From NCBI RefSeq assembly GCF_000243675.2, contig NZ_AHMM02000015.1, positions 971,772 through 1,035,771 of the forward strand: DNA of 64,000 nt, written 5' to 3'. This DNA comes from Leptospira inadai serovar Lyme str. 10. GTDB taxonomy: Bacteria; Spirochaetota; Leptospiria; Leptospirales; Leptospiraceae. Below are positions 39,971 to 52,800 of this stretch, piece by piece; position 1 is the stretch's first letter; each line of letters begins with the position of its first letter. Position numbers and translations under genes: made by a program. The notes beneath the pieces are model-generated. The model ran no database searches. It was given only the letters and a program-made list of their open reading frames with translations, and was not told where the DNA came from.

Positions 39971-40315
39971 TAATTATTCCTATTACTCTGACAACAATTT
40001 TTTTAAAAACGAATTATGTTGGAGCGAGGTATCAGGGAACGAAGGGCCTTGGGTGTGTCAGCTCCAGTGTTAGGGGAGTTTCCGTGTTCTATAGAAAGAT
40101 TCCTGTGTTACAGGGGACCTTTCCTCTACTTCTGTAACTTTTCCAACCTCGAGCAGCTACTGTCTTTCAGAGGACGGAAGACAGAAGACTGAGGACAGAA
40201 CATTGATAAGCAGGATTTCCAAGCTATAAGGAAAGATTCCTGTGTTACAGGGGATCTTTCCTCTACTTCTGTAACTTTTCCAACATCGTACAGTTACTGT
40301 CTTCAGTCATCTGCA
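39971..40315 (-). repeat. Dispersed repeat, AT-rich flank plus two reverse copies
   Basis: After the AT-rich flank (to about 40025), two reverse-oriented copies follow. Each has a CTATA(G/A)(A/G)GAAAGATTCCTG core (about 40090 and 40228), a CTTCTGTAACTTTTCCAAC block and a CAG(C/T)TACTGTCTTCAG/TTCAG end. A GAGGACGGAAGACAGAAGAC segment separates the copies. Confidence 0.85.
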
Positions 40316-40527
40316 CAAGGGATCGGAGAATTCTGCGAGTCTATCAAAAAAATGCTTAGGGAAATTTGCAAATCGATCGAATGATAAGATATGCCCCAAA
40401 AAGCGGAATTTTCTAGAAAAAAATAGAAATTCTCTCGTTTTAAAATCTTCGAAAAAATAACAATAATCGCTATAAATCGGCAAATAATTTAGAAAATCTG
40501 CCAAAATCCTACAAATTAATCCAGCAA

Positions 40528-40695
40528 CTACTTCCCACCGAAGATATATCTGAAGGAAACCGTGTTCTTGTAAGCAATTTCAAGATCATCTTCCTTCATT
40601 AAAAGATATAGAACCATAAAGACCAAAACCAAACCAATGCACAGGATCCCGGCACGGACGCCGGGCTCATGATCAGTTTCAAGGAGGAAACTCAT
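40528..40695 (-). CDS. Possible small membrane protein (doubtful)
   Basis: From the ATG at 40695 a 55-residue ORF has one good hydrophobic segment ([18 protein letters not shown]) and a charged tail. The ATG overlaps the flaB ATG on the other strand, and no Shine-Dalgarno is seen. It may be a real small gene that includes the flaB leader on its other strand, or a shadow. I give it low weight. Confidence 0.3.
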   Translation of the reverse strand: MSFLLETDHEPGVRAGILCIGLVLVFMVLYLLMKEDDLEIAYKNTVSFRYIFGGK

Positions 40696-41539
40696 GATCA
40701 TTAACCACAACTTAGCCGCGATAAACTCCCACCGCGTCCTGAAATTCCAGAACAACGAAGTGGCAAAAAATATGGAAGCATTGTCTTCCGGTATGCGGAT
40801 TAACCGTGCCGGTGACGACGCTTCCGGACTTGCCGTTTCCGAGAAAATGAGAACTCAGGTCAAAGGGCTTCGCCAAGCGGAGAGAAACACCGAGGACGGA
40901 ATGTCCTTGATCCAAACGACGGAAGGATATCTTCAGGAAACCAACGATATCATTCAACGAGTTCGGGTTCTTGCCATTCAATCCTCCAACGGAATCTATG
41001 GCGCTGAAGATCGCCAAATGATCCAAGTGGAAGTTTCTCAGCTCATCGACGAAATCGATCGGATCGCCTCCCAAGCAGAGTTCAACAAGATGGCGCTACT
41101 CCAAGGGGATTTTGCCCGTGGATCCAGAAGCGCTTCGATGTGGTTCCACATCGGTCCGAACCAGCACCAAAGGGAAAGAGTCTATATCGCTACGATGACT
41201 GCGAAAGCCCTGAATCTGATCAAAGCCGATGGTACGTTACTCACTCTTTCCACTGCGGAACAGTCTAACGACGCTATCGGATTCTTGGATGACGCTCTGA
41301 TGAAAATCAATAAGCAAAGAGCGAATCTTGGAGCATACTTCAACCGACTCGAGCATGCATCGAAAGGTTTGATGGTTGCATACGAGAACATCCAGGCTTC
41401 AGAGTCGCGAATCAGAGACACAGACATGGCGGAAGAAACCGTTGCGTTTACCAAAAACCAAATTCTGGTTCAATCTGGTACTGCAATGTTAGCTCAAGCC
41501 AACGTCAGACCCCAGTCCGTCCTTCAATTACTCAGGTAA
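40694..41539 (+). CDS. flaB: Flagellin, FlaB family, first copy
   Basis: The 281-residue protein has only the conserved flagellin D0/D1 domains: N-terminal [18 protein letters not shown] to [17 protein letters not shown], and C-terminal [20 protein letters not shown] to VLQLLR. There is no variable central region, as in spirochaete core filament proteins that lie in the periplasm. No signal peptide is present; it is exported by the flagellar system. AAGGAGG lies 6 bases before the ATG. A second, very similar flagellin follows 369 bases downstream. Confidence 0.96.
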   Translation: MIINHNLAAINSHRVLKFQNNEVAKNMEALSSGMRINRAGDDASGLAVSEKMRTQVKGLRQAERNTEDGMSLIQTTEGYLQETNDIIQRVRVLAIQSSNGIYGAEDRQMIQVEVSQLIDEIDRIASQAEFNKMALLQGDFARGSRSASMWFHIGPNQHQRERVYIATMTAKALNLIKADGTLLTLSTAEQSNDAIGFLDDALMKINKQRANLGAYFNRLEHASKGLMVAYENIQASESRIRDTDMAEETVAFTKNQILVQSGTAMLAQANVRPQSVLQLLR

Positions 41540-41908
41540 TTAGGGACTTTCCGGAAGCGGGAGTAGCGTATACTCCCGCGCCGGGAATCTTTCTCCATCC
41601 CGACTAGGAAGCCGCGAATAGCGGCTATCGTTGTCTGGTGATACGGGAAGAGAAACAGGAACAGGGTTGGTCGTCTTCTTCTTTCATCCAATCCTGCTCC
41701 GGTTCCTCTTCCAAGGAAGAAATTCCTAGGAAGAAGGGCCGTGGGTTTTTCGGAACCTAAGCTCGTATAGCGAGAGATAATCAAGTTTACTCCTCGGGAG
41801 AAAATGGCCTGTCGGGTGGTCCGACCGGGTCCATCCCGGAGCACCGGACAGACCATTGTCCGACGGAAGATAGGGAGATCTTCCGGCAATCTCTACAAGG
41901 AGTGTAGG
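41540..41908 (+). other. Leader region between the two flagellin genes
   Basis: No ORF is supported. The 369 bases hold a strong hairpin just after the first flaB (listed) and several GC-rich short stems before the second gene. The second flaB may have its own promoter here, or the region may be a processed, structured spacer. Confidence 0.5.
41557..41579 (+). terminator. Hairpin after first flaB
   Basis: GCGGGAGTA pairs exactly with TACTCCCGC over a 5-base loop, 18 bases after the flaB stop. The following bases (GCCGGGAATCTTTCTCC) lack a solid T-run, so it may be partial termination or mRNA protection. Confidence 0.55.
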
Positions 41909-42757
41909 ATGATTATCAATCACAACCTGAGTGCGGTGAATGCTCACCGTTCTCTCAAGTTCAACGAGCAAGCTGTGGATAAAACCATGAAAGCGCTCTC
42001 ATCCGGTATGAGGATTAACTCGGCCGGTGACGACGCTTCCGGTTTGGCTGTCTCCGAGAAGCTTAGGACCCAGGTAAACGGTCTTAGGCAGGCGGAGAGA
42101 AATACGGAAGATGGAATGAGCTTCATACAGACTGCGGAAGGATTTCTTCAGCAGACTTCGGACATCATTCAAAGAATCCGGGTTTTGGCCATCCAGACCG
42201 CGAATGGAATCTATAGCCCCGAGGACAGACAGTTGGTCCAGGTGGAAGTTTCTGCCCTGGTCGATGAGGTGGATCGAATCGCTTCCCAAGCGGAATTCAA
42301 TCGATTCAAACTCTTCGAGGGTCAGTTCGCTAGAGGTTCTAAAGTGGCCTCTATGTGGTTTCATATGGGACCGAACCAGAACCAACGGGAGAGGTTTTAC
42401 ATTGGGACGATGACCTCTCGGGCTTTGAAACTTCTGGGAGCGGATGGGAAACCAGTTTCCGTTTCTACTCCTACGAAGTCCAATGATGTGATCGGCTTTG
42501 CCGACGCAGCGCTCGGGAAGATCATGAAGCAAAGGGCGGATATGGGAGCTTATTTTAATAGGCTAGAATATTCCGCGAAAGGACTCATGGCGGCTTACGA
42601 GAATATGCAGGCCTCCGAGTCTAGAATTCGGGACGCCGATATGGCGGAGGAAATGGTTGCGCTAACTACAAAACAAATACTCGTGCAGAGTGGTACGGCG
42701 ATGTTAGCACAGGCCAATATGAAACCGAATTCGGTCCTAAAACTTCTTCAAATGTAG
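41909..42757 (+). CDS. flaB: Flagellin, FlaB family, second copy
   Basis: The protein is 282 residues from the ATG at 41909 ([18 protein letters not shown]), preceded by AAGGAGTG. An open frame 35 codons upstream is not protein-like. It has the same D0/D1-only layout as the first copy, and its C-terminus is [16 protein letters not shown]. The two copies are clearly paralogues. A strong terminator follows. Confidence 0.96.
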   Translation: MIINHNLSAVNAHRSLKFNEQAVDKTMKALSSGMRINSAGDDASGLAVSEKLRTQVNGLRQAERNTEDGMSFIQTAEGFLQQTSDIIQRIRVLAIQTANGIYSPEDRQLVQVEVSALVDEVDRIASQAEFNRFKLFEGQFARGSKVASMWFHMGPNQNQRERFYIGTMTSRALKLLGADGKPVSVSTPTKSNDVIGFADAALGKIMKQRADMGAYFNRLEYSAKGLMAAYENMQASESRIRDADMAEEMVALTTKQILVQSGTAMLAQANMKPNSVLKLLQM

Positions 42758-42777
42758 TTTTCCTCGGAACCGGAAAT

Positions 42778-42815
42778 ACCACCGGAAGATTTTCTCTTCC
42801 GGTGGTTTTTTTTTT
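42778..42815 (+). terminator. Strong rho-independent terminator after second flaB
   Basis: A 12-bp perfect stem (ACCACCGGAAGA / TCTTCCGGTGGT) with a 5-base loop is followed by a run of ten or more T's ending at 42815. It is 20 bases after the stop codon. Confidence 0.97.
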
Positions 42816-42842
42816 CGGCAGAAAATCCAAAACCTTTAGATA

Positions 42843-43110
42843 CAGAGGACAGAAGCAGAAGACAGAGGGCAGAGGACAGAACATAGGTGAGCAGAGTTTC
42901 CATTCTCTAAAGAAAGATTTTTGCATTATAGTAGATTCTTCCTCCTACCCCAGCATTTCCAACCTCTAGCAGCTTCGTTCAGAGGACAGAGGACTGAGGA
43001 CAGAACATTGGTAAGCGGAGATTCCATGTTCTATAGAAAGATTTTTATGCTAAGAGTGGATTGTCCTCCGTCCTCAGTCCTCTGAAAGCGAGCGCGTCTG
43101 TCCTCTGATC
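42843..43110 (-). repeat. Dispersed repeat, two reverse copies at 43 kb
   Basis: Two reverse-oriented copies, each beginning with GAGGACAGAACAT(A/T)GGT(G/A)AGC, then TTTCCATTCTCTAAAGAAAG or TTCCATGTTCTATAGAAAG, and containing CAGCTTCGTTCAGAGGACAG in the first. The second ends with CGAGCGCGTCTGTCCTCTG. It separates the flagellins from the giant-protein locus. Confidence 0.85.
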
Positions 43111-43226
43111 ACTTTTTCTTCTTCCTTTCATCAAAATGTATTGACACATTGAAATTGAAATACTCTGTTTTCGTATAGTTTTTTTTTCTAATGTTGATCC
43201 GTTGTAAAATTTATTCTCTTTGGGAT

Positions 43227-43847
43227 ATGAATCGTTTCGTTTTGAAATTGAGGAATTCGCTTTGGCGCTCCCTGGCTTTCTTAGCGTTATGCGTCCTTTC
43301 TTTCGGAAGTCGGGGGATTCTCGCGGTCGATCTAAATGAGTTGGTGTATTCCTCCGAGGACTTGAAGCTCCCATACTGGGAAGTGCTCGAGTCCGAACAA
43401 ATCACGAAGGCGGCATTTCCCCTCCCTGAACTCAAATTAAAATCCCGCTCGTTTGATTCTCCTCCGGAGATGAGTTTCGTAGCGGAATGGGAACCTTTGG
43501 AGAAAGACCTTGGAATGGAGGCATTAGATGCGATTCGTTTTTTGCATTCGCATCTGAAAGATCCAGGGCGCGGATCTGGAAGTTCTCAGTCCGGGAAAAA
43601 GGAGCCAAAACAGGCCACTAGTCCGATTGGCGCCCTTTTTTGGTCGGCTTCCTCTTCTCAAACTTCTTCTTTCTTTGGATCCAAGGGAGTTCTTTTTGCG
43701 TTTTCTCAGGCTTCTCAAAATCTGCGAAGCCTGCTTACGGTGAGTTCTCTCTTGGCATTTTACTTCGCTCGGTCCTTCCAAGAGTTTCTACGTTATCTTT
43801 CCCTTCGGACTCATTCTCCGCCTATTTTTTCGAGGAATCTATTTTGA
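43227..43847 (+). CDS. Exported protein encoded upstream of the giant gene
   Basis: The protein is about 206 residues from the ATG at 43227 (MNRFVLKLRNSLWRSLAFLA); an earlier in-frame start at 43191 is possible. A signal peptide runs to about SRGILAVD. The rest has no clear domain, with a Ser/Gly-rich linker and one late hydrophobic segment (about 165-185). Its stop lies 2 bases before the giant gene's ATG, so the two are translationally coupled and probably function together. I do not recognise its family. Confidence 0.7.
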   Translation: MNRFVLKLRNSLWRSLAFLALCVLSFGSRGILAVDLNELVYSSEDLKLPYWEVLESEQITKAAFPLPELKLKSRSFDSPPEMSFVAEWEPLEKDLGMEALDAIRFLHSHLKDPGRGSGSSQSGKKEPKQATSPIGALFWSASSSQTSSFFGSKGVLFAFSQASQNLRSLLTVSSLLAFYFARSFQEFLRYLSLRTHSPPIFSRNLF

Positions 43848-43849
43848 GT

Positions 43850-46800
43850 ATGGACGCGCGAACGATTTTTTCTTTATTCCGGCAATTTAGATGGATCCGA
43901 TCGGTTTCGGACTCCTGGGAGTTCCGAACTTGCGCACACGGGTTTCTTTTTCTTCCCCATTCTTTCCACAAAACGGCACTTGCCTTACTCTTTATTTTTC
44001 TGTATGAATTTTTTCTTCTTCCTAGTTGGCTCGGTCTGAGTGCGGACCCGTTCGGAGCCACTTTTAAGGAAAGAAACAAGCCTCAAGGAAGACTGGATAC
44101 GTACTATGATGCCGCAAAGAGAGCGAAGGACGAATCTACCTGGCAGGCGGTCGTGGAAAGCGGGAAACGCATTTTAAGTCTGGAGTGGGAGGCGAACGCG
44201 AGTGTAGAAATCGAAGCGGAATTGAAAAAACTCTCTACAGGTAGCCGGGAGAGGGACGCGAAGTCGGCCGAATTGGATGAACGCAAGCGAACCGTAAAGG
44301 CTGGGTGGCAGGAAGATCTCAACCAAGAGATCGAGTCCAAACGAGGAGTTTGGAGGGCGACGGTCGAATCCAAACAGTATATCGACCAGTTTGACTCTAG
44401 CAAAAAAGATCGGATCGCAAACGAACTCAAGCGACTCGTAGAACGGGCCGAACTTGCGAAGAATCAGGAAACGGGTGATGCGGCGAGTAAATTAAACGCC
44501 TGGGATTCCGTGGTTAACGCGGACATCGCAAAGATTCGCTCGGATTTTTGGGAGAAGGATCTTGTGCAGATCGGGGATCGGATTCGCTCTAGCGTTCCGA
44601 CGTTGAGCGATACCGAAAAAGCCTCCTTCGAAGCGGAGCTGGAAAAGGTTCGGAAATATTATGAAAACCTGTTTAGTTTGCAGGAAACATCGATCGTATT
44701 GACTGCTCGTCAAAACATGATTCGAACTCTGAATCGGGATATCGATCTTTCGATCGCGCGTTCCGGAGATCCTAGGGAACTGGCAAACCTTTTGATCGAG
44801 AGAACGAGAGACCGGATCCATCCGATCACGGGAGAACTCTTGGATTCCTTAAAGAACCCTTTGGAGATTCCGATTCTATTCGATCAGATTTCTAGTTCGG
44901 ATCCTCAGGCAAAAATTTTGACGGCTTTGCAGAACGGGCAGGCGCTCTGGGAGCAAGCGATCCAGGACCTGATCGTAAAAAAACTCCAGTATGATCGGGG
45001 TGCAGATGCGTCCCGGGTGAGAGCGGAGGAGCAGTGGAGCCGGGCCTACAGTTATATCGTGGAACAAAGGAATCTCTGGACCGATACGATTTCGAAGCAG
45101 ATCGAGCAAGGACTGAAACTTTGGGACGCATCGGAAGCCGAACTTCAAAAAAACAAACAGGCCGCTACGGAGGAATTGAATCGGTATATCGGTATCAGCC
45201 AGGAACAGTTTTTGGGACATCTTTCCGGCATGGAGAATGTTCTCTTTTCTAGCTCGGATACGATCAAAACCATAGTGGGGAATATCAGTTGGTTAGAAGA
45301 GCAGATCGAGAGCGAGACATTCAAGGGAAACGGAACCAGCGATTATGTTTTGGCCTTGAAATCCCAGAGGGCCCAGTGGGTGGCCTTGCAGACGAATTTT
45401 CGAAAGTACGTCTCCGAGGTCCAGGATAAGATCCATAATGAGGATATTCGTGGAACCGGAACCGGCCCCGGGTTACTGGACCGGCAAGGAGGCTCGGATC
45501 CTTACGTTTATTCGGTGGCAGAATTCGATTTAAAAATCGCGCAGGCCGAGTTGGCGGAACTGGAGAGGAAGAAGCAGCGTGCGGAGGACGTGTATTCCTT
45601 CGCTTTGAACCATGCCTCCACGGCGGACGGAGTCGCCTTGGAGGAAGAGAAGAAAGCTGCCGAGGCCGCGTATCTAACGGAAAAAGATAAATATCTCGCC
45701 TTATTGAAGTCTCTGAACGAATCCTCCGCATTGGAGGACGCCAAAAAGAAGGCCGAGGAAGTTCGCAAGCGATTGCAACTGGCCCAATCGGATTTGGATA
45801 ACGCGAAACTGAAATACGAACAGGCAAAACAGCTCCAGATTTTGCTCGTGAATCTGTCCGCGAATCCGGGTACTAACGCGGATGATCTATTAGGAGAAAT
45901 CGGAAGCGTGGCCTCTCTAGACTCCTTGAATTATCCGGGACAAAACGAGAATCGAGGAATCCGGTATGAAATTCTACAATCGGATTTGCAGATTTCCGAA
46001 GCGAGAGAGAAGTTAAAACAAAACGAGCAGGTTTATTTTTCCAAAAACTATGAGAGGGGAAACGCGCTTCGATCCCAATCCTTCTTTAACGATCTTTGGA
46101 ATCGAATTCAATCCTTCGAGGCGTCCAAGACGAACCTTTCCCTATTGGAGGGAGTTCTTGCCGATCCGGATAAGTCTCTTTTACAGAAGGTGGACCTCCT
46201 ACTGGACCCGAGCGATAAGACGCTTGTGACCGTCTATGGAAACTCGGGGGCTCAGGAGATTCGAAAGAGACTATCCTCTCTCAAGGATTCCTATTTTCGG
46301 ACGGTGAATGTCGCGAAGGAAGGTTTTAATCCCGTCCAAAAGCCGTTTTTACAGGCGGCCATCGAACGGTATGGAGATAGCTTTTCTCCCTTGCAATCCA
46401 AGTCGTCCGAGCTTCTTTCCCAATTCACGAACCTTCAGAAAGACCAGTACGTTCTCCATTTAGGAGAATTGGATTCCGTTTATTCTACCTTGGATGCTTT
46501 GGGAGAAAAGGGTTTAGATAAATCTTATTTACAGTTGGATTCTTTTCTCGTCTACAAGAACGCGTATTCTTCCGCTCTAGGCAAATGGAACGATTCCGTA
46601 GGGGAGTTTACGAAAGCAAAAACGAGTTTCGATTCCGCTTTGGCCGAGTACAGGGCGTATGCATCCGAGCATCCGAATTCCGAAACGAGTCCGGAACACC
46701 AGATTCAAATTCAGAAATTGACGGAGGCCTTCGGCCTGTACGGCCAGGCGGGTTCGAAATTGGAATCGTACTGGGAGGATGTATCGGCCCGGGCTAATCA

Positions 46801-49800
46801 CCTGCGTTACGAATCCTTGGATCGCTTAACAAGAGCCACGAGTCTTGTGGATGTTTCCCTTTTGGATCTGAATACTCGAAAAGATCTAAAGAACCAATTC
46901 AATTTGTTGCGCGGATTCTTTTCCAAGAAGGACGGATCGGGCAAGGAAATCGAGGACGATCTAACGGCTCTCAACCGTTCCATAGGGACCAAATTTGCCG
47001 GTTTCGGCGAGGCATTGTCCTCGTATGCGGCGGCATTCAGCGGAGTTCGCGGGGCGATCGAGGAGAAGACTGGAATTCTTTTGAGTCTTTCGAGTCTATT
47101 TACGAGTCTTGTGGAAGAGCAGAGATTTTCGGTGACCGCTCAAAAAGCGCAACTGGGCTTTTTAACGGACGAAGGCGCTTCGATCCAATCTCTGCAGGAG
47201 ACTTTGGGCTCCGTGGATTTGCTCGCTAAAACGGAAGCGGCTAAATTGGACAAGGAAACCGTGGATTTACTGTATACGATTCTAGTGGAGGAACTGGAAG
47301 GCAGGTCCTCCGGCGAGAGGAGACTAGATGCAGTTTATTTAAAGCTTTCTTCCCGGTTGGATGCAGCCCTTTTTTCTTGGAATGGATCTGCGGATTCGAT
47401 CCGGGAAATCCGGGCGATCCAAACGGTCTTATCCACGATCAAAAATTCGTATCCTTCCCTGAGCGATAGTTTGGGAGACGACGAGAAATTCGCAAAACTT
47501 TCGGAAAGCCTGGCAAAGAGCAGGACTCGTTCGGGTCTGACTCTCGCATTTTACCTGGGGGAAAACGGATTCTTATCCGAGGCGGATCGAACGACGCTCA
47601 GGATGTCGGATAACGAAAATGATAGAAGAAAAGTTTCCGAATTCTATAGCTTTGGCAGCACGTTTCAATTCGGTCAGCAATCCATACAGTCCATCTCCGG
47701 TTATCTGAATTTAAGCAATGCGATGCGCAATTTCGGGGAAGGAGTCAAATCCGGAGCGATCTTGAGCGGACTAAGGGACGATTATTTTAAAGAGCAGGAA
47801 GAGCAGGCGAACGGTTTATTCCGTGAATTGATCCAGGCCGCCCAGATCGGCTCTTATACGTCCCAAGACTTTTATAAGGATTCCGTAAAGCAGGCAGCGG
47901 GTCCCGATCTGTATGATTCCTCTAAAATCAAGGAGAAGAGAACTGAGTTTTTGAATTTTCTCTCGGGCCTTGGCGGTCCGGAAGAGAAATTGGAAAAACT
48001 TCTCTCCTCTCCGGAAGTGCTTAAGAATATATTCGGAAATCTGAATGTAGATTCGATTCGAACCGACCTTTCGAGTTGGAAATCGGAAATTTCGGCTTCC
48101 GTTTCCAGGTTCGAGAGCTATGATACCGATCTTGCGAAAGGCTTCGGCGAAGTTTCCGCGAATTTCGATTCTTTTCTTTCCTTCTTCGAGCATCCTTCCA
48201 AGGTTTGGATGCACGAGTACGCGAATTCTTCCGTTTTATACTTAAGTGCCCTCTTTCAAATGGAGGATTCGAACCGTCCTAAGCAGGATGCCGCTCCCGA
48301 CAGGGACGGGAATTTGCCGGGTTCTCCTCTTTGGGTTCCGACGTATTTCGATTCGAACGGTAAATTACCTTGGGAAGCGGGGTATAATTCCGGTGCCTTA
48401 CGAGTGGTCGGGTACGAGCGCACTCTTTCGAATTTGGACCCGAATCTTCCCGCAGGCGGAGAAAAATCCGCGCTGGTTTTAAAGAAAGAGGCCTTGGACG
48501 GTTTGCTCTCTTCCTGGTCGCAGAAGAAGACCGATCTGGAATCTAGGTTAGGCGAGTATCGTTCGAAACTTTCCGAATGGAAGGGTTTTCGAGAAGCTCA
48601 TCCGAATTCGTTCGGGGAGGAACCCGAGTATCTGCGTTTGTCCAGGGATCTAAACGAACTTGCGAGTCGGGTTTTGAAACTCCATTCGGAATCTCTAACT
48701 CTCTTCAACGATACCCAAACCAAGTTTGCGGAATTCCGGGCCGAAGAATCGTATTTGTTACGGCAGGCGAAGGCTAGGTTGGGTTTGAACTCGACCCAGC
48801 TTTTTGTTCCGGAATATCTACTCGGTTCCGGGAATGCCGTATTGCCGGGGCCCGGTTTAGGTTCCGGGATTGCGAGCCTTCCTGCCGATTGGAGGGACCT
48901 CCTACTTTCAGATCCCGGTTCCTTTCTTAAAATTTCCGGGAATCGTTCCGAGCTCATCCAGCAACTGGCTCTTTTGGATACTAGGCAGTTTTGGGAGAAT
49001 TCCCAGTATTCTTCTGCGGGAGAAAACGGGATTTACTTTACTCCGTTTCTTCTTTCCACCAAGAACGCCGGCCTGCAAGGCGCGGCGAATCTGGTAAAGG
49101 CAAAGCAGAATCTTTGGTTGTCTTCCTTGGAATCCAGGAAGGCTCCGGTCGAGTCTTTAGAGGATCGGATTTCCGCCTTGCAGTACAGGATCGTTTATTA
49201 CGGAGAAGGTTCCGGTCCGAATCGGATCGGCCAGGAGGCTTTGATTTCGATCGTCGCTAGGATCAAAGAGTTTCTATTGGACAAGTCTTTGGGCGGGGTG
49301 GAGTTCAATCCTGCGCTTACCGATGTAGTGAATTCGGCAGGGGCGTATACCGACGAGATGGAGAACTTAAAGTATCTTCAATCCAGATTGAATGTGAGTT
49401 TCGATGCGTCTAACGCGAGTAAGACTGGGGCGGACGAGGCCAAGAAAACCGTGGAGGAGGTCCGCTCTCTCGTCTCGGAACTTTCCGCCTTGGCGGGCGC
49501 CTTGGATCGTTCCGGTCTGCCTCCGTATGCGAGTTTAGGCAGAATCCAATCTATTTTAGAAAAATATGATTCGATTCAATCCAAATCGAAGGACTCGAAG
49601 TATTTTCAGGATACCTACGGAGGTCCCGGCGGAATTTTGGGGAATCGCTGGAATGAGGCATTCGAGTCTTACCGGAGTATTTTAGGGGATTCGGAGATTC
49701 TGCTTTCCGAAGGCGTACGCCAAAAGCTGGGAGACTTGCGGGAATTCGCTTGGGAGTCCTACAAGAGGAATTTGGTTTCTTCGTATCTTACCGACAGAGT

Positions 49801-52800
49801 GGGGAATCCGGTTCTAGAGGACTTTCTCATCGAACTGAAACGAGGGAGTTACTACGCGTTTTCCCAAAGCGGTGGAACGATCAAAATAGACTCCAAGTTT
49901 TTGGGTCAATCGTTACGCGAAGACCAGATTCAGGAAATCAAATCCTATCTGGAACCCTTCGATAAGAAGGCGAGGATCGCTAACGCGGGGATCATCGCCG
50001 ATTTGGATTCGTTTATCAGGGAGAACGATCCGGAACTAAGGAGTTCTTTACGGGAGTTTGCTCTCGTTTCCTCGTATGCCAAGGTTTCGGAAACGATCCA
50101 CAACGGAGGAATTTTGCCGGACAGGGATCTTCCTGTGGAATTGAAGGATTACGCTCTTCTTGCGTCTTTCGAGTTCTTCCTAAAAAATTCCCGGGAGGAG
50201 AGGGAGGTCCCTGTGGGAACTCCTACAGACCTAGCAGGAAGTCCCGCGAATGGTGGAACTCCAACGAGCGGAGGAAGTCCCGCGAATGGTGGAACTCCCG
50301 CGACTCAAAAGAAACTCGTTTCCAAATACGATCCTTTGGACGCGAATTCCAGAAGGCGGGCGATGTCCGACTTTTTGTTGAAACTGGGCCCGGTGCATAA
50401 GAAGGATTCCGACGGTAGGCTCGTACCCGATCTTGAGCGCCAGGCTCGGATTATCAGTCTGACGGAAGAGTATTTGTCCAATTATTCTTCCCGAAATCCC
50501 TCCTATTATTTGTCTTCCCAGTCCTTGCAGGATTTGGAGGCGAAGATGGCTTTTTATTCCCGCGGCTCCGGTGTAGAAGGTGGGAGCTCCTCTCCGTCGG
50601 AACTTTCGGTGACCGACCAGGCTAGTTTGTCGGCTTGGATTTTGGATCAGAAGTATTCTTCCTCCGAGGGGGCGGTGCAGGAAATGGCGAGGATCGAATT
50701 TTTACTCTCCCATTATTACGGGGAATCCTTGGAAGATCCGAAATCAACAACGGGTTCGTCCGGCTTGGATCCGAGGGCTTCCGCTCACGGCTATTTTTCG
50801 GTTATGGATTCTTATTTCGAGTCCAAGGGATTGGCTGCACTTACCGATCAGGAGAAAACGAATTTTAAACTTTTATTGTCCGGGGCCGCGGATCCTTTCG
50901 GTCTTTCCCTTTACAGTCCGCTCGGCATTCTCGCGCAGGAATCCTATCTTAGAAACGTTTCCTACGGGGAAGAATATCAATCTTTTCTAAAGGACTTAAA
51001 GGAGGAGTCCAAGAGATTGACGAAGGCCAGTGTCGGTCTGGATGCACTTACTAGAAAGGAGAAGTTCGTAAACGATTTTAAACGAGGCATTTTACAGATT
51101 CGCTCTTACGAATCGTATCTTACGATTCCCTACCAAGGTGATCCCGATGTTCGAGACGAGGCTAGGATAGAAGCGAGACTCCGGGAATTGGAAAAAGACG
51201 CCGAAGGGAAATTAGGCGGTCTCTTTCATTTGCTCGAGACCCAAAAGAGTTTTATTTTCGACCAAACGAAACTTGCGGATGCACTGCCTGCGGACCCCAT
51301 TCAAACGGTGGCGGACCTGAATCCCGGGATTCGTTCCCTCGCCAAATTCGTGAATAGTTCGTATGCGGTTTCCGACGAGGTGCATTCCAAAAACCAGGAC
51401 GGGAAGTTTGCCTTCGAGGACAGGCTCGTTGAAATCCGGTCCCGCATGAACCAGAGTGTGAACGTGGTTTCTGCGGGTTCCGTGGAGTACGATCGGTATG
51501 CAAAAGAAGTCGGGAGACAGTCCGGAGTATTGGCGTCCTTGAAAAGCACGATCACTTCGGCGGGGGATACGTATTTGGTCCTGCGCGGGCTCGTCCAAAA
51601 CGGAACCGACGCCGTCGCGAATTTGAATGTCGCTTATCAGGGTTTTTTAAGCGCCAACCAAGCCCTGGAGGGGGATGGTACCGGTTTAGGTCTGAAGAAA
51701 GAATACGAGAACGCCTCGAATCTAGTGAATTCCCTCCAGGTCGCTTATCAAAACCAGGAGAAGTCCGTTTCCGACGCATACTCTCTCATGCTGTCCAAGC
51801 AGGCCGACTTCGATAAAAAGGCGGCCTTATTCGACTATTTTAATCTTTTAGAATATTCTAAACATGTCGTGTATTCCGGGGATGCTTTTGGCGGTGCCGA
51901 GACTTCCGATCTAGATTCCGTTCCCGCCGGTCTGATCGACACTCCGATCCGTCTCGCGAAATCTAGAAAAGAATCCGCGGTTAAGGCTTATTCCGACAAG
52001 CGGGAAGAGGTCCGTATCTTGCAAGCGAGGGTGGATTCCCAAGTAACCAAAGAGCAGCTTGCATCCGAGACCGTTTCGGAAAAAGCGGAGGTTACTCGCT
52101 GGGCTAGTTTGGCCGTTCAGTTCGGGGAGGTGGAATCCAAGATTCGGACCAGGATTTCCCTTTTGCAAACGGAGATTGCAAAAAAGGAGAGTCTCGTGGA
52201 TCAGGCCATGGACCGGGTCTGGAGCATTCAGGTCGCGGACTGGGGAGGTATGGGAATGATCTCCTCCTTGAGCGGCTCCTTGGATTTTGGAGGAGCGGCC
52301 TATGTGAAAACCGAGAGCTGGCAAAGAGATAAGGATCGGATTTTGGACGGTCTGGTTACCGGTAGACTCGGGGTCGCGGATATCGTCACCGCTTATAACC
52401 CGGGGTATTCCCCCGCTATGCATGCGATCGGTCTTTCTTCGTACGACGTGGGGGACTTCCTACAAACCTGGGGAAGGATCCTTCGTCCTGCAAGTGGTCC
52501 GACTCCGGCTGAGAACGTTTTTATCGCCGCGAACTCGGCGGCGATCTGGGCCTGGAATCCGTACGATCTCAGGACTTCTAGCGGAAGCGGAATCGAATAC
52601 CAGCAGAGGTACGACGAGGGCTTAGGTTTTTATATCGGTACGAATTTATTCGCAGCCAATATGCTAAGCGCGATCTGCTGGACCTGTCCCGCCGGTTGGG
52701 CCTATCTGAATACGGTCAATTCGTATAATAATTCCTATTCCTCCTTGAAGGGGAACGTGGCGGATCTTACATCCAAGGCGGCTTCTCTCAAGAGCAAGTA

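Larger units (their letters stand above)
39692..40692. other. Repeat-rich intergenic region between pdhA and flaB
   Basis: This 1-kb gap holds the 17-copy heptamer array, two reverse copies of the dispersed repeat (listed), and at the right end the flaB leader. A minus-strand ORF at 40307-40504 is not protein-like. A small membrane ORF at 40528-40695 is listed separately as doubtful. Confidence 0.7.
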
